Source: Roseburia_C sp031555935 (GTDB lineage Bacteria; Bacillota; Clostridia; Lachnospirales; Lachnospiraceae). From it: a DNA stretch of 64,000 nt. Position 1 is the first letter of the stretch, and every line of letters starts with the position of its first letter. This document shows, piece by piece, positions 18,563-30,000 of this stretch. The notes below the pieces were generated by a model. That model had not been told where the DNA came from. It saw nothing but the letters and a program-made list of their open reading frames with translations, and did no database searches. The DNA is taken from contig JAVBTX010000020.1 of assembly GCA_031555935.1 (NCBI GenBank), positions 1 to 64,000 on the forward strand. The letters run 5' to 3'. The position numbers were made by a program, and so were the translations under genes.

Positions 18563-19276
18563 TTAATGCACCTTATCCCCGATATAATTTGTTAACGCCT
18601 CCCAAAAAGCATTTTTCTTCAAACGGCTAATCTGAATCTGCTCACCCTCAATAATGGCACAGCCATCCTCAATCCCTTCGACATACTCAAGATTGACAAG
18701 GTAACCCTTGTTGCAACGGTAAAAATGGTGTTTCGCCAGCTTTTCTTCCAGCTCCTTCATCGTCACATTGTAGGTCAGATATTCTTTCCCCGCCAGATGA
18801 AAAATAATCTTATGCCCCTGACTTTCGATATAGCGAATCTGACTAACATCTACTTTTTTAAGACCGCGGTCAATCGTAATTGTAATGTAGTTTTTATCAT
18901 GTTTATCCATCCGCTCTATCGCGCGGTTCAGCTTCTCTGAAAATGAAAAGTAATTCAGTGGTTTAAGGACATAGTCTAAGGCGTTGACCTCGTAACCTTG
19001 AATCGCATAATTGGCCATATTGGTAATAAAGATAATCACCACATCCGGGTCAACTGCACGGATTTCTTTGGCGGCAGAAAGTCCGTCAACGAACTTCATT
19101 TCAATATCCATCAAGATTACATCATATTCTAACTTGTAGTTCTGGACGATTTCATCACCATCATAAAAGCATGTTGTTTCAATGCGCTTTCCACTCTCCG
19201 TCGCATATTGCCCAACATACTGGCGAATCATTTCGTTTGTTTTTTTATCATCATCTACGATGGCAATTCGAATCAA
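18563..19276 (-). CDS. LytTR-family response regulator (AgrA/LytR-like)
   Basis: 237 aa. Receiver domain about 1-120 with D8/D9 acidic pocket and phospho-acceptor D57 in V-I-L-M-D-I-E; LytTR DNA-binding domain about 135-232. The start is a TTG codon at 19276, supported by AGGAGG eight bases upstream. It forms an operon with the downstream GHKL kinase. LytTR proteins usually bind 9-bp direct repeats with a 21-22 bp period upstream of promoters for surface or secreted factors. The surrounding surface protein genes are plausible but unproven targets. Confidence 0.9.
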   Translation of the reverse strand: MIRIAIVDDDKKTNEMIRQYVGQYATESGKRIETTCFYDGDEIVQNYKLEYDVILMDIEMKFVDGLSAAKEIRAVDPDVVIIFITNMANYAIQGYEVNALDYVLKPLNYFSFSEKLNRAIERMDKHDKNYITITIDRGLKKVDVSQIRYIESQGHKIIFHLAGKEYLTYNVTMKELEEKLAKHHFYRCNKGYLVNLEYVEGIEDGCAIIEGEQIQISRLKKNAFWEALTNYIGDKVH

Positions 19277-19343
19277 TGATTTATCCTCCTAGTTGTTCCT
19301 AAGATATACGTTAGCATACTGACAGAAAATAGTAAATAGCATT

Positions 19344-19380
19344 AAAAAATGGCGGCAAAGTTATGAATACTTTACCGCCA
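19344..19380 (-). terminator. Intrinsic terminator of the VPKTG surface protein gene
   Basis: 12-bp arms TGGCGGTAAAGT/ACTTTGCCGCCA read on the minus strand, 7-nt loop, then TTTTTT. It lies 14 bases past the stop codon and separates this gene from the LytTR operon. Confidence 0.9.
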
Positions 19381-19394
19381 CTTCGACTCTTATT

Positions 19395-20927
19395 TTATTT
19401 TACTATTTTACGTTTCTGATAGAAAAAAACTCCACTGATTCCACCAGATAGAATGGCTAACAGCATCAGCAATGTAACCATCTGATTGTCACCGGTCTTT
19501 GGCACCTTAGTACCGCCTCCGTTATTTCCGCCACCGCCGTTATTTCCGTCAACAGCGTTCCACTGCGCATAGAGTGTTACATTCCCGCCTATCGCAAAGG
19601 TTGCTCCTTCTCCATAAGCGGTTCCGCTGCCATCGGCTGCGGTGTTCCAGCCAGCAAAGCTATAACCATCTTTTGCCAGTCCCCCGGTATTTCCTAACAC
19701 CGTTACCGTTGACTCAGCAGTATATGAATTTGCATCGGTCGGTACAGCTCCGGCAGTGTTGCCGTTGCCATCGTAGGTAACGGTATATGAGCTTACCGGA
19801 ATCTCTGCCCATTTTGCATACAAGGTTACTTCATCAGTAATGGTAAAGACATCGCCTGCTGCATAGTCAGTTCCGCTGCCATCTGCTGCGGTATTCCAGC
19901 CGATAAAGTCATATCCGTCTCTTGCCAATACTCCAGTATTGTCTAATACTTCAACTTGTGAATTAATTATAAATGGATTCTCATAAGCTGGTACTGCCCC
20001 GCTGGTATTGCCATTGCCATCGTAAGTAACCTCGAAAGCTTTACCCATCATTGCATCTGTAATTATTGTTGCGGTAGCTTCTGCCTGGACTAAATTTCCC
20101 TCCACAAATCTTCCCGGAATCGTGTAATTACCATCGGCATCTTTTCCCATAGCGGAAACATCATCATTAATATTTTGTGACATGGCATATATCGCACCCG
20201 TTGTTCCCATTGCACGAATCGCATTATCATCACTCACTGATAGGTTTTCCATTATATATAATCCATATGCAGGTCCGTCACAGCTTACATCACACGTAAT
20301 ATTTGCACTTTGCAGGCTTAAATTATTTTTTGATAAAATTCCGTAATATCCGGTACTAGATGTTGTTCCAGCCGGTGCATGTGCTGAAATGTTGATTGTT
20401 ACGCCTGTTATCGTGATGTCTCCGCCATAGATACCACGAAATGTTAATTCGTACTCTCTTTCCGTTGAAATATCCAGACTTCCGTTACCCTTAATGGTAA
20501 GATTTGCACCGTTCAAATTGATGCCAAACCCAAAGCTTCTACCATTATTATCTATCAGGGTGTTTGTCCCTTTAACAATGATTGTGGCATCTCCCATTGA
20601 CACACTTATTAATCCCGAGGAACCCGGGTCGGCCTCAAGATTAAGTCCTTCAAGTACCAATGTACGTTCACCATAATCCAGCTCCGTATTTCCATTCGGA
20701 TACCACTGCCAGCCTTCTGCTGAATCCGTGATTTCATCTGACGTCGGAACATCTTTTGTGGTACCGTCCGTCGATATATATGTAATTGTTTCTCCCAGAG
20801 CAAATTTGAGTATTTCTGTTCTCTTCACCGTCTCCGTTGCCGTTACCGGCTGTGCCACGAATGGCATCAGCAAAAATGCCATGCACACTGCCATACATAT
20901 GGATATAATTCTTCTTTTTTGTTTCAT
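19395..20927 (-). CDS. Sortase-anchored surface protein with two InlB-type repeats
   Basis: 510 aa from ATG 20927 (AAGAGG eight bases upstream; the ATG two codons earlier is too close to the SD). Numbering below counts from that earlier ATG. Signal peptide about 10-33; G-W-Q-W-Y-motif beta-helix-like segment about 70-290; two Listeria-Bacteroides repeats (about 301-375 and 382-458); a Gly/Asn-rich linker; VPKTGD (477-482), a hydrophobic helix and the basic tail KRKIVK, i.e. a sortase sorting signal with V replacing the usual L. This is the only protein in the window with a wall-sorting motif, and no sortase gene is present. It shares its promoter architecture with the 1985-aa protein gene. 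Confidence 0.85.
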   Translation of the reverse strand: MKQKRRIISICMAVCMAFLLMPFVAQPVTATETVKRTEILKFALGETITYISTDGTTKDVPTSDEITDSAEGWQWYPNGNTELDYGERTLVLEGLNLEADPGSSGLISVSMGDATIIVKGTNTLIDNNGRSFGFGINLNGANLTIKGNGSLDISTEREYELTFRGIYGGDITITGVTINISAHAPAGTTSSTGYYGILSKNNLSLQSANITCDVSCDGPAYGLYIMENLSVSDDNAIRAMGTTGAIYAMSQNINDDVSAMGKDADGNYTIPGRFVEGNLVQAEATATIITDAMMGKAFEVTYDGNGNTSGAVPAYENPFIINSQVEVLDNTGVLARDGYDFIGWNTAADGSGTDYAAGDVFTITDEVTLYAKWAEIPVSSYTVTYDGNGNTAGAVPTDANSYTAESTVTVLGNTGGLAKDGYSFAGWNTAADGSGTAYGEGATFAIGGNVTLYAQWNAVDGNNGGGGNNGGGTKVPKTGDNQMVTLLMLLAILSGGISGVFFYQKRKIVK

Positions 20928-20968
20928 ACTCATTACCTCTTCTTTCTGAATTTTAACTATTCAGAAAT

Positions 20969-21002
20969 ATTATACAGAGGCAAACACAAACAGAGCACAA
21001 AC
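20969..21002 (-). promoter_or_regulatory. Promoter of the VPKTG protein gene with two GTTTGTG heptamers
   Basis: Minus strand -10 TATAAT at 20969-20974; heptamers GTTTGTG at 20985-20991 and 20996-21002, 11 bp apart, 10 bp upstream of the -10. Every spacing equals that at 6217-6250. Confidence 0.6.
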
Positions 21003-21005
21003 GAC

Positions 21006-21039
21006 AAAAAAGTACCATGTTTTCACATGATACTTTTTT
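21006..21039 (-). terminator. Intrinsic terminator of the 3172-aa surface protein gene
   Basis: 15-base arms (21006-21020 and 21025-21039) with one mismatch, loop of four, and six A/T on each side, so it could work on either strand. It lies 10 bases after the stop codon. Confidence 0.85.
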
Positions 21040-21049
21040 GCGTTATGAC

Positions 21050-24000
21050 TTAAATCTTTTTAAATGTGATACCTTCGGTTCCTTTTTGATTCTTAAATAA
21101 TTTCTTGTATGCACTAAGCTTGGAGGAAGGTACTTTTAACGTTCCCTTCACTTGGTTAAAGGTATGCGGCGCTCCAATCTTTTTCAAATTTTTGCTCTTG
21201 ATGGTAAACGTCTTTATCTTCTTATCATAGCAGAATGCATGTGTCTTTATCTCGGTTAATCCGGTTCCGATGGATACTGTTTCTAAAGAAGAACAATAAA
21301 TAAATGCTGAAATACCAATTGTTTTGACATTGTCACCGATGGTTATCTTTTTCAATTTGGTATTATTCTTAAATGCTTTGTCACCAATCGATGTTACCTT
21401 ACAGGTTGCACCTTTGATTTTTACAGTCTTTGGAACAGTTACTGTTTTCGCATTCTTGTTGTTCTTTGCCAAACCAGTTACAGAAACCTCAACACCTTTC
21501 TTGCCGCTGTTATCTACCAGTGTTGCTTTGTAGGTTAAGCCAGATACCGTATAGGTATTGCCCTTCGCCACACCATATTTTACTGTGATGGTGAAGTCCT
21601 TCTTATAGTCTGTTCCTTTGGCTGTTCCATCCTTTACTGTTGCCCGTACCTTAACTGTTCCAGCCTCGACAAAGGTCAGCTTGTTGCCGCTCAGTTTTGC
21701 TTTGGTATTTCCTTTGCTGACAATTGACCAGGTAATTGTTTTCTTTTCTGCCTTGGATGGTGCTACGGTTCCGTTTAAGGTCAGTGTCGTTCCAACGGTT
21801 CCTTTGGTTGGTACGCCGGTGATATTGGTTACCGATACGTAGTTATAGGTCCACTTTGCATACAGTATAGTATCTGCACTGATTGTCAGGGTTGAACCAG
21901 CCGCATAGTTTGTTCCGCTTCCGTCACTCTTGGTATTCCATCCCGCAAAGCTATATCCCGTTTTGGCCAGGTTACCAGTGTTGCCAAGTACGGTTACTCT
22001 TGTTCCGGTCCGATAGCTGGTGCCGCTTCCGGTTGGAACGGTTCCGCTGGTGCTGCCATTGCCCTGATAGGTTACTTTGTAAATTTTAATTACTGTTACA
22101 TGGTTGTTCAGGTCAAGGAATCCATTGTTATTGCCTTTGCTGTAGGAGATTCCCGACTTATTATTCTGCACTGCCCACACTGCTGTTGCTCCGGTCGGAG
22201 TTACGGTTAAATTGTTTTTATTTCCTTCCAGATATTCATCTGCATCATTGCCGCTCCAATTAATCAGAACAACATCGTTTCCTTTGTTTGTATAGGTGCT
22301 GTCCGCTGAGCCGAGTCCGACGGTGTTGCCGTTCAGATTCAAGGCTCCGCCATTTACGATAAATGCCTTTCCATGTCTTACAATTACGGTACTGTCTGTA
22401 ACCTCTGTCGTTCCGTCAACACTGGCTATGCCATATGGGGACGCTCCCGTTCCGGTTACTGTAATGATACTCTTGTCGACAATTAGTGTCGCTTCATAAT
22501 TATAGATACCACGGGTTCCCACGCCTGCGATGGTACTTCCTTTGATTTCCAGGACGCTGCCGGTATTCATCCGGATGACAAATCCATTGCCGTTTCCACC
22601 TACTACTGCTGTATTCTCTATTTTATTGCTTGCATTGGTACTGCCGTTATAGATTCCATAGCTTGTGCTGCCAGTTCCGCCTTCAATGGTTCCGCCCGTT
22701 GTCACAAGTAATGAGGTTGATTCATCTGGAATAAAAATACCATAGCTGGTTGATCCATTTCCGCCGTTTACTTTTCCGGCAATTACCTTAACAGTTCCAG
22801 CACCGTTGTTTAAAATACCATAACTGTTAGTTCCGCCACCGCCGGTGATATTGCCACCGGTATTTACCTGAAAGACACTGGTTGCGTCTGATTCCGAGTC
22901 GATGGTAATGGCTGCACCTTCATCTACCGCCAGCGTTGCCCGCCAGTCAATCGTTACGCCCTCTGGAATCGTTAAAATTAATCCATCCGTTGGTGTCACA
23001 CCGGTTTTATTGGTTACTGTTAAAATTGTTTTTGCTTCATTCCAGCTAACCGTAAAGCCAGCCTCTTCGATTGTTTTCGCGACACTCGTAACGATTACAT
23101 AATCATTAAGATTCAGGAAGCCTGTATTTGTTCCTTTGTTGTAAGACATTCCCGACTTGCTATTTTCATATACCCACTTTACGGTCGCATCTTCTGGCTC
23201 AACGGTTAAGTCTAGTGTACTTCCCTCAACATATTCATCATCATTTTCACCAGACCATTTCGCTAGAATGACATCTGCTTCTTTCATGGTAAAGGTACTA
23301 TCTGCTTTGCCAAAGCCTACGGTTTTGCCAGTCAGGTTTAAAGTTCCGTTATCCTTCAAGAAGGCTGAGCCATACCGAGCAATTGATATGGTATCTACCA
23401 CGGTGGTCACTCCGCCAGCCGTTGCTACGCCAGATGCAGTGCCACTTGTTCCTTCTACATTAATGGTACAGCCGTCAATTGTTAATGTACCCTCATTTAA
23501 AATTCCACTATTTCCCTGAGCAATAATTTCAGTATTCTTGATTGTGAATGCCGCCGCATTATCATAATAAAATGCATAGCCGTTTCCATGTCCACCAGTC
23601 AAGGTACTATCCTCAATCTTGCTCGCTGCATTTGCACTATAGCAACTAATACCATAGCTAGTATTACTGCTACCGCCATTGATAACAGAATGATTCTTCA
23701 CATCAAGAAGTGTTGTTGTGTTCGACGGAATATTAATTGCCTCTGAATAACCGCTGCCTGAACCGCCATTCACGGTTCCGCCATTCACAATAATCGTACC
23801 GGAGATTTCAGTCTCCATCGCGATTCCACAAGATGCACTGCCGCTTCCACCACTAACTACACCATTCTCACCAACTTCAATTACGACTCCCGCTGCCGCA
23901 CTAAGGATTCCACAATTGAGACTATTGCCTCCGCCACCAGTAATACTGCCGCCACCTCTTACTTTGAAAATACTGTCTGCGGCTGAATCGGCAGCAATTA

Positions 24001-27000
24001 TAATTGCTGAACCACTCGTAACACCCATTTTTGCCTGCCAGTCAATGGTTACACCTTCTGGAAGAGACAACGTCAATGTTGATGCACTCGTATTCTCACC
24101 GGTAACGGTCAGCACTGTTTCGTCACCATTCCAGCTTGCACTAAATCCGGCATCTCTAATTATTTTAGCAATATTTGGGATTGAGGCATACTCATCCAAA
24201 TCGATAAATCCGATATTGCTGCCCTTCTCATAGGACACCCCTGTTTTTTCTTCCGCATTCTCAGCCCACTTTACCGTGGCTCCGGCTGGGGTTACGGTTA
24301 AATCTGTGGTCGTTCCTTTAGTATATTCTGTGCCATCTGCACCTGACCATTTAATTAGGATGACATCTGCTTCTTTACTCGTATAGGTACTGTCTTCCGC
24401 GCCAAAGCCGACGGTATTACCAGTCAAATAAAGCTCTCCGCTCTGATTATTAAATGCTGTTCCGTATCTTGCAACTACCAGACTGTCTTTTATCGTCACT
24501 GTTCCCCTATTAAAAACGGACTCGCCTGTACCAATATTTATAATGGTACTATTTTCGATTAAAAGTTTTGCATCTACAGTATTGGCTATGGCTGAAAAAT
24601 CATTGCCCATGCCACCGATTATGATGCTGTTTCCGGTAATGATATTATTTTCATTGCTACTTTTGTTTAGGATACCATCGCTACCGATGCTACCACTTCC
24701 ACCATCTATCTTACCACCAGTAATCTGCAAGAGTGCGTCGCTACCTTCTATTTTTATTGCGACCGGCATCATATCCGTTCCGCCAGTTACGGTTCCTTCA
24801 TTAATGATGACTTTACCTGAGGTATTCTCCGCCTGAATGATACCAACGGATGGTGTGTCATTTCCTCCATTTACTGTTCCTTCTATATCTACTCGGATAG
24901 TTCCATTTCCCAGATTCCGGATACCGGCACTTCCGCCAACAGCTCCATCATTTTTTCCACCGCTAATGATGCCACCGTTACTTACTTTGAAGATACTGTC
25001 AGTCGCTGAATCAGCAGCAATTATAATGGCCGCACCGCTTTCCACTTCCATCTCTGCCTGCCAGTCAACGGTAATATTTTCCGGAAGTACTAAAGTTAAT
25101 GTTGATGCACTCGTATTCTCACCAGTAACGGTCAGCACTGTTTCATCACCATTCCAGCTTGCACTAAATCCTGCATCTCTGATTTTTTTAGCAATATTTG
25201 GGATTGAGGCATACTTATCCAAATCGATAAATCCGGTATTGCTGCCCTTCTCATAGGCCACTCCCGTTTTATCCTGCGCATTTTCAACCCATTTCGCCGT
25301 TGCTCCGGCTGGGGTTACGGTTAAATCTGTCGTTGAATTTCTTTCGTATTCTGTACCGTCAGCACCAGACCATTCAATTAGAATGACATCTGCTTCTTTG
25401 GCTGAATATGTACTCTCTGACTTACCAAAGCCTACCGTTTTGCCTTCCAAATTCAGGGTTGGAGTACTGCCTAATAATTCAAAAGCCCTACCATATCGAG
25501 CAATTACTGTGGTGTCAATAACTGTTGTCACGCCATCATAATCTGTAACTCCAAAGGAGGCTGCATCATTTCCCACTTTAATGGTACAAGTATCAACCGT
25601 CAATGTTCCTCCATCATTAAATATTCCATCGCATGTCAACACCGTTACATTACAATTTTTAAATTCGAAGGTACCGTCTCCATTATAAATATAGCCAAAA
25701 TGTCCCCGTGCAGCACTTATCGTACTATTCACCATCTTGCTGGCTACATCTGAGCCATAAAAGTCTATGCCGCAGCTAGTAGTTCCAGTTCCGCCGTCAA
25801 TCATACAATTCTGTATATCCAGAAGTGTTGCTGTGCCACCCTGTACAAAAATTGCTTGAGACCGTTGTTCACCAGTTCCACCACTCACCACTGCACGATC
25901 TAAAATAATCTTACCGGAAACGCCAGTATTTATTTTGATTGCACATGATTCATTTCCGCTTCCGCCGAAAACCATACCATTTCTAACCTCGATTGTGACA
26001 CCTTCTCCCTTGCTAAGGATTCCACAATTGGTATCGCTTGTACCGCTTCCGCCGGTGATGCTGCCGCTCATGTTTACTTTGAAGACACTGTCAGCGGCTG
26101 AACCGGATTCAATTACAATTGCATTCCCGGTTTCTGCTACCATTTCTGCCTGCCAGTCAATTGTTATGCCACCTGGCAGGGACAAATTTAACGTTGATGC
26201 ACTCTTATTCTCACCAGTAACAGTCAGAATCGTTTCATCCTCATTCCAGTTTGCACTAAATCCTGCATCTATAATTTGTTTTTCAAGGTCAAAGATTGTG
26301 ACATACTCATTTAAATCAAGAAATCCGCTATTGCTGCCTTTTAAATAGGACAATCCTGCTTTTTCTTCTAAATTCATACCCCATTTTACAGCCGCATCGG
26401 CTGGGGTTACGGTTAAGTCGCTCGACGCTTTTTTGGTATATTCAGTAGCATCTGCGCCAGACCATTTAATCAGGATGACATCCGCAGTCTGACTTGTTAT
26501 ATCGACACTATCTTTTTTTCCAAAACCTACGGTTTTGCCCGTCAGGTTCATAATGCCGGTCTCCCTAGTATTATTAAATGGGATTCCGTATCTTGCAATT
26601 ACAATACTATCGTTTACGTTTACTGTTCCTTCATTGCTATAGATGCCGCAGGCATCGCTACTATTTGATAATACTCTGATTGTACAGTTATCAATATCTA
26701 AGTCACTGTTCGCAGTCTCAATGTTAGCAGTCACATCACAATTTCTAACCGTAAGCAAATCTCCTCCTTCGTATACAAGAGCATGACCATACTTTCCTTT
26801 ACCAATTAAGGTACTGTCTTTGATGATACTATTTTCGTTAGAAGAGTCGTATCTAATCGCGTGCCCCCACCTATCAGCAGGTACGTTTCCGCCATCAATG
26901 ACCGCACCATTCTTCACGATAAGACTCGTCAATGTACCTGTTAGAATACAAATTGCTCTAGCACCCTCTGTTGAAGTTCCACCGGTTACGGTTCCACCAT

Positions 27001-30000
27001 CGACAATCACGGATGCACCAGAAACGTCTTCGACTACATTGATTCCAACTGTTGCGTCATCACCAGTTCCGCCGCTAACGGTACAATCTTCATTGACCTC
27101 GATGGTGACTCCATTGGCCTTAACATTGATACCATAACCGCTGTTACTGCCGCCAGTAATACTGCCGCCGTTACTTACTTTGAAGACACTGTCCGCTGCC
27201 GAACCGGCTGCGATTTCAATCGCTGTTCCAGTCGTGGCACTGATTACTGCCTGCCAGTCAACCGTTACACCGTCTGGAATAGACAGGCTCAGACCTGATG
27301 CTACCGTTCCATTTGGATTAGCCTCAGTATTCGTAACGGTAAGTATATCTCCGTCATCATTCCATGCGGTATGAAAACCGGCATCCTTAATTACTTTTGC
27401 AAAAGATGGTACTACGACATTATATATTTCCATATCAAGGAACCCGATATTTGTTTCATATTCATAATAAATACCGGAATTTTCCTGCTTATCCGTCGCC
27501 CATTTTAATATTGTTGTGGCTGGTTTTGGTTCAAAACCGGACCTCATTAAATCCTCCGATGAGCCCGCCGCAAATTCTAATTTATTAGGATACCAGGTAA
27601 ATGTAATAACATTGCTTTCCCGGCTTACACTCGCATCAATTAGATGGCTCGCACATAGTCCGACCGTATTTCCCTGCACCTTCATGATATTACTAGCGTC
27701 TCCCGAAAATGCTCTACCCATTTTTGCCACTACTTGACTGTCTATTACTGTTGTATCTACTGAAGCTCCCGCAAGATTCTTGATACCACTGGCGCTAGAG
27801 CTATTTATCATTACATCGATTCTACAATTATCTACCATTAATGTGCCGCCATTTATAACACCGGTGACACCGTCGGTCTTTATTGTACTATCTTCTATTG
27901 TAAGGACTGGATTTACCGCCGCATAGTATGGAACATATAATGCAGCTCCGGTGCCAAGTCCACCCTCATTTATGGTACTATCTTTTATCAAACTGTTCTC
28001 ATTGGTACTGCCATATGAGATTCCAATGCTGCTAACACTGCCATCTCCACCATGAATAACGGAATCATTCGTGACGGTTAGAAGGGTTTGGGTATTAACC
28101 GGAATTAAAATTGCGGTCGAGTTTTTACTGGTACCGCTTCCAGCTTCCACGGTGCCATTGTCAACAACAACCTTACTCGATATACCGGTTTTCAACCAGA
28201 TGCCATATCGGTTATCGGTTCCGTTTCCGCCATTTACCTTTCCGCCATCACTGACTTCTACTGTTGCAGTACTATTATTGATAATGCCATAGGTAGTTGT
28301 CCCACTGCCGCCGGTGATTTTGCCGGTTCCGCTTACTTTAAATACACTGCTGGCATCACAGCCGGACAATAGTTCGATTGCCGCTCCGGTGGACGTAGCC
28401 TGCCAGTCAACGGTGATACCTTCCGGTATCCCAAGTGTTAAATTCGCTGCAAGGGTACGACTGCCGGTAACGGTTAACACCGTCTTCTCTTCATTCCAAT
28501 TTACGGTGAAATTGGCATCTGTGATTGGGGTGTACCAGTCTTGTACGGATACTCTTCCCGTAACATCGATGAAGCCGCTGTTTCCTCCTAACTGATAGGA
28601 AACTCCCGATTTGCCATTATTATCGACTGCATATTTTGCAACAGCACTGTTTCTAGCATCTAAATTAGTTGAAGTTCCCTCGACATACTCGTATACCTTG
28701 TGATCAATTAGAAACCAAATAATAACTACGGTATCCGCGTCGCGTTCAACCGGCGCCTCTGTGATAACGCGGCTGAGGGTCGCTGTATTCCCTCTTAGAT
28801 AATAGCTACCACTACCTGCTGTATAAAAACTTTTTCCAAACCAGGAAATCAACTGGCTGTCAGTCGCGGTTACACTTCCCGCAGTTGTTGAAACGCACCA
28901 TATATCAGTCTCCGTCAAAGAACCATCTCCTTTTACCAGAATGGTACTTCCCGTAATATTCAATGTACCGGTGCTCTTGATTCCCTTCGCGCCGGCCACC
29001 TCTAATGTACTGCCAACAATTTCCAAACCTGCATTTGCCCCTAATGTGATTGCTGGCGGAGCATCTTTGCCCTTATTTGCATCGTCAACGATACTTGCCA
29101 TTACACCAGAAGATATACTACTGTCTTCAATGCGGTGATTCTGACTCTGGTTATTCAGATAACATGCCTGACTATTTACTGCCGTTCCGACCACATTTGC
29201 TGTGTCCATCGCCAGCGTACCGGTGCCCGTTCCATCCAAATAGACACCATAATTATTGGTTGCACCTGTTCCTAAATTAATTGTTCCGGCGATATGGATA
29301 TTGCCATTATAGCCGGATGCCGTATTGATGGCATATGAGGTGGTTCCGCTTCCACCGTTAATGGTTCCGCCACTTAAGACGATAATATCGCCCGCTGTTT
29401 TCGCTGCATAAATACCGCCGCAAGGACTTCCACTTCCACTGGAGTAGCCGCTGACTGTTCCCCCTACGACAACGCTTCCCGGACCTGCGTTATAAATGGC
29501 ATAACCGGTGTTGCCAGCTTTAATCGCACCACTTGCTTTGAATACACTGGTCGCATTGGAATCTGCTAAAATTTTAATCGCATTGCCGCCACTGACTCCG
29601 GTTAAATTCGCCTGCCAATCAACCGTAACGCCTTCTGGTATGGTCAGCTCCAGATTCTTACTGATATTTGATGGTCCAGTGACAGCAAGTACGGTTTCAT
29701 CATCGTTGTACGTTGCTGTAAAACCGGCCATCTCGATTTTTTCCTTCAACCCTAGTTGTACTGGTTCTAATTCCACATATGGGTTGTTAACAGCGACATT
29801 ATTAAGTTCATTATGCACGGTCCATTCATCCGAAAACGGTGTTGCTGTTGTCCATTCACCATTTTCACTCGTTCTATATCTGTACATAGTCTCCCCGATA
29901 CCGAATACACCACCGAATGACGCGTCCTCAACATATATCGCTTTGTCTACACCAGAGCTAATAACTTTCCCGCCAAAAAGCTTCAATCCATATTTGGTAC

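Noticed and set aside
20985..21002. Canonical LytTR site in the GTTTGTG promoters
   Set aside because: Half-site match is only partial and the 11-bp period differs from the 21-22 bp of known LytTR sites; reported only as a shared motif.
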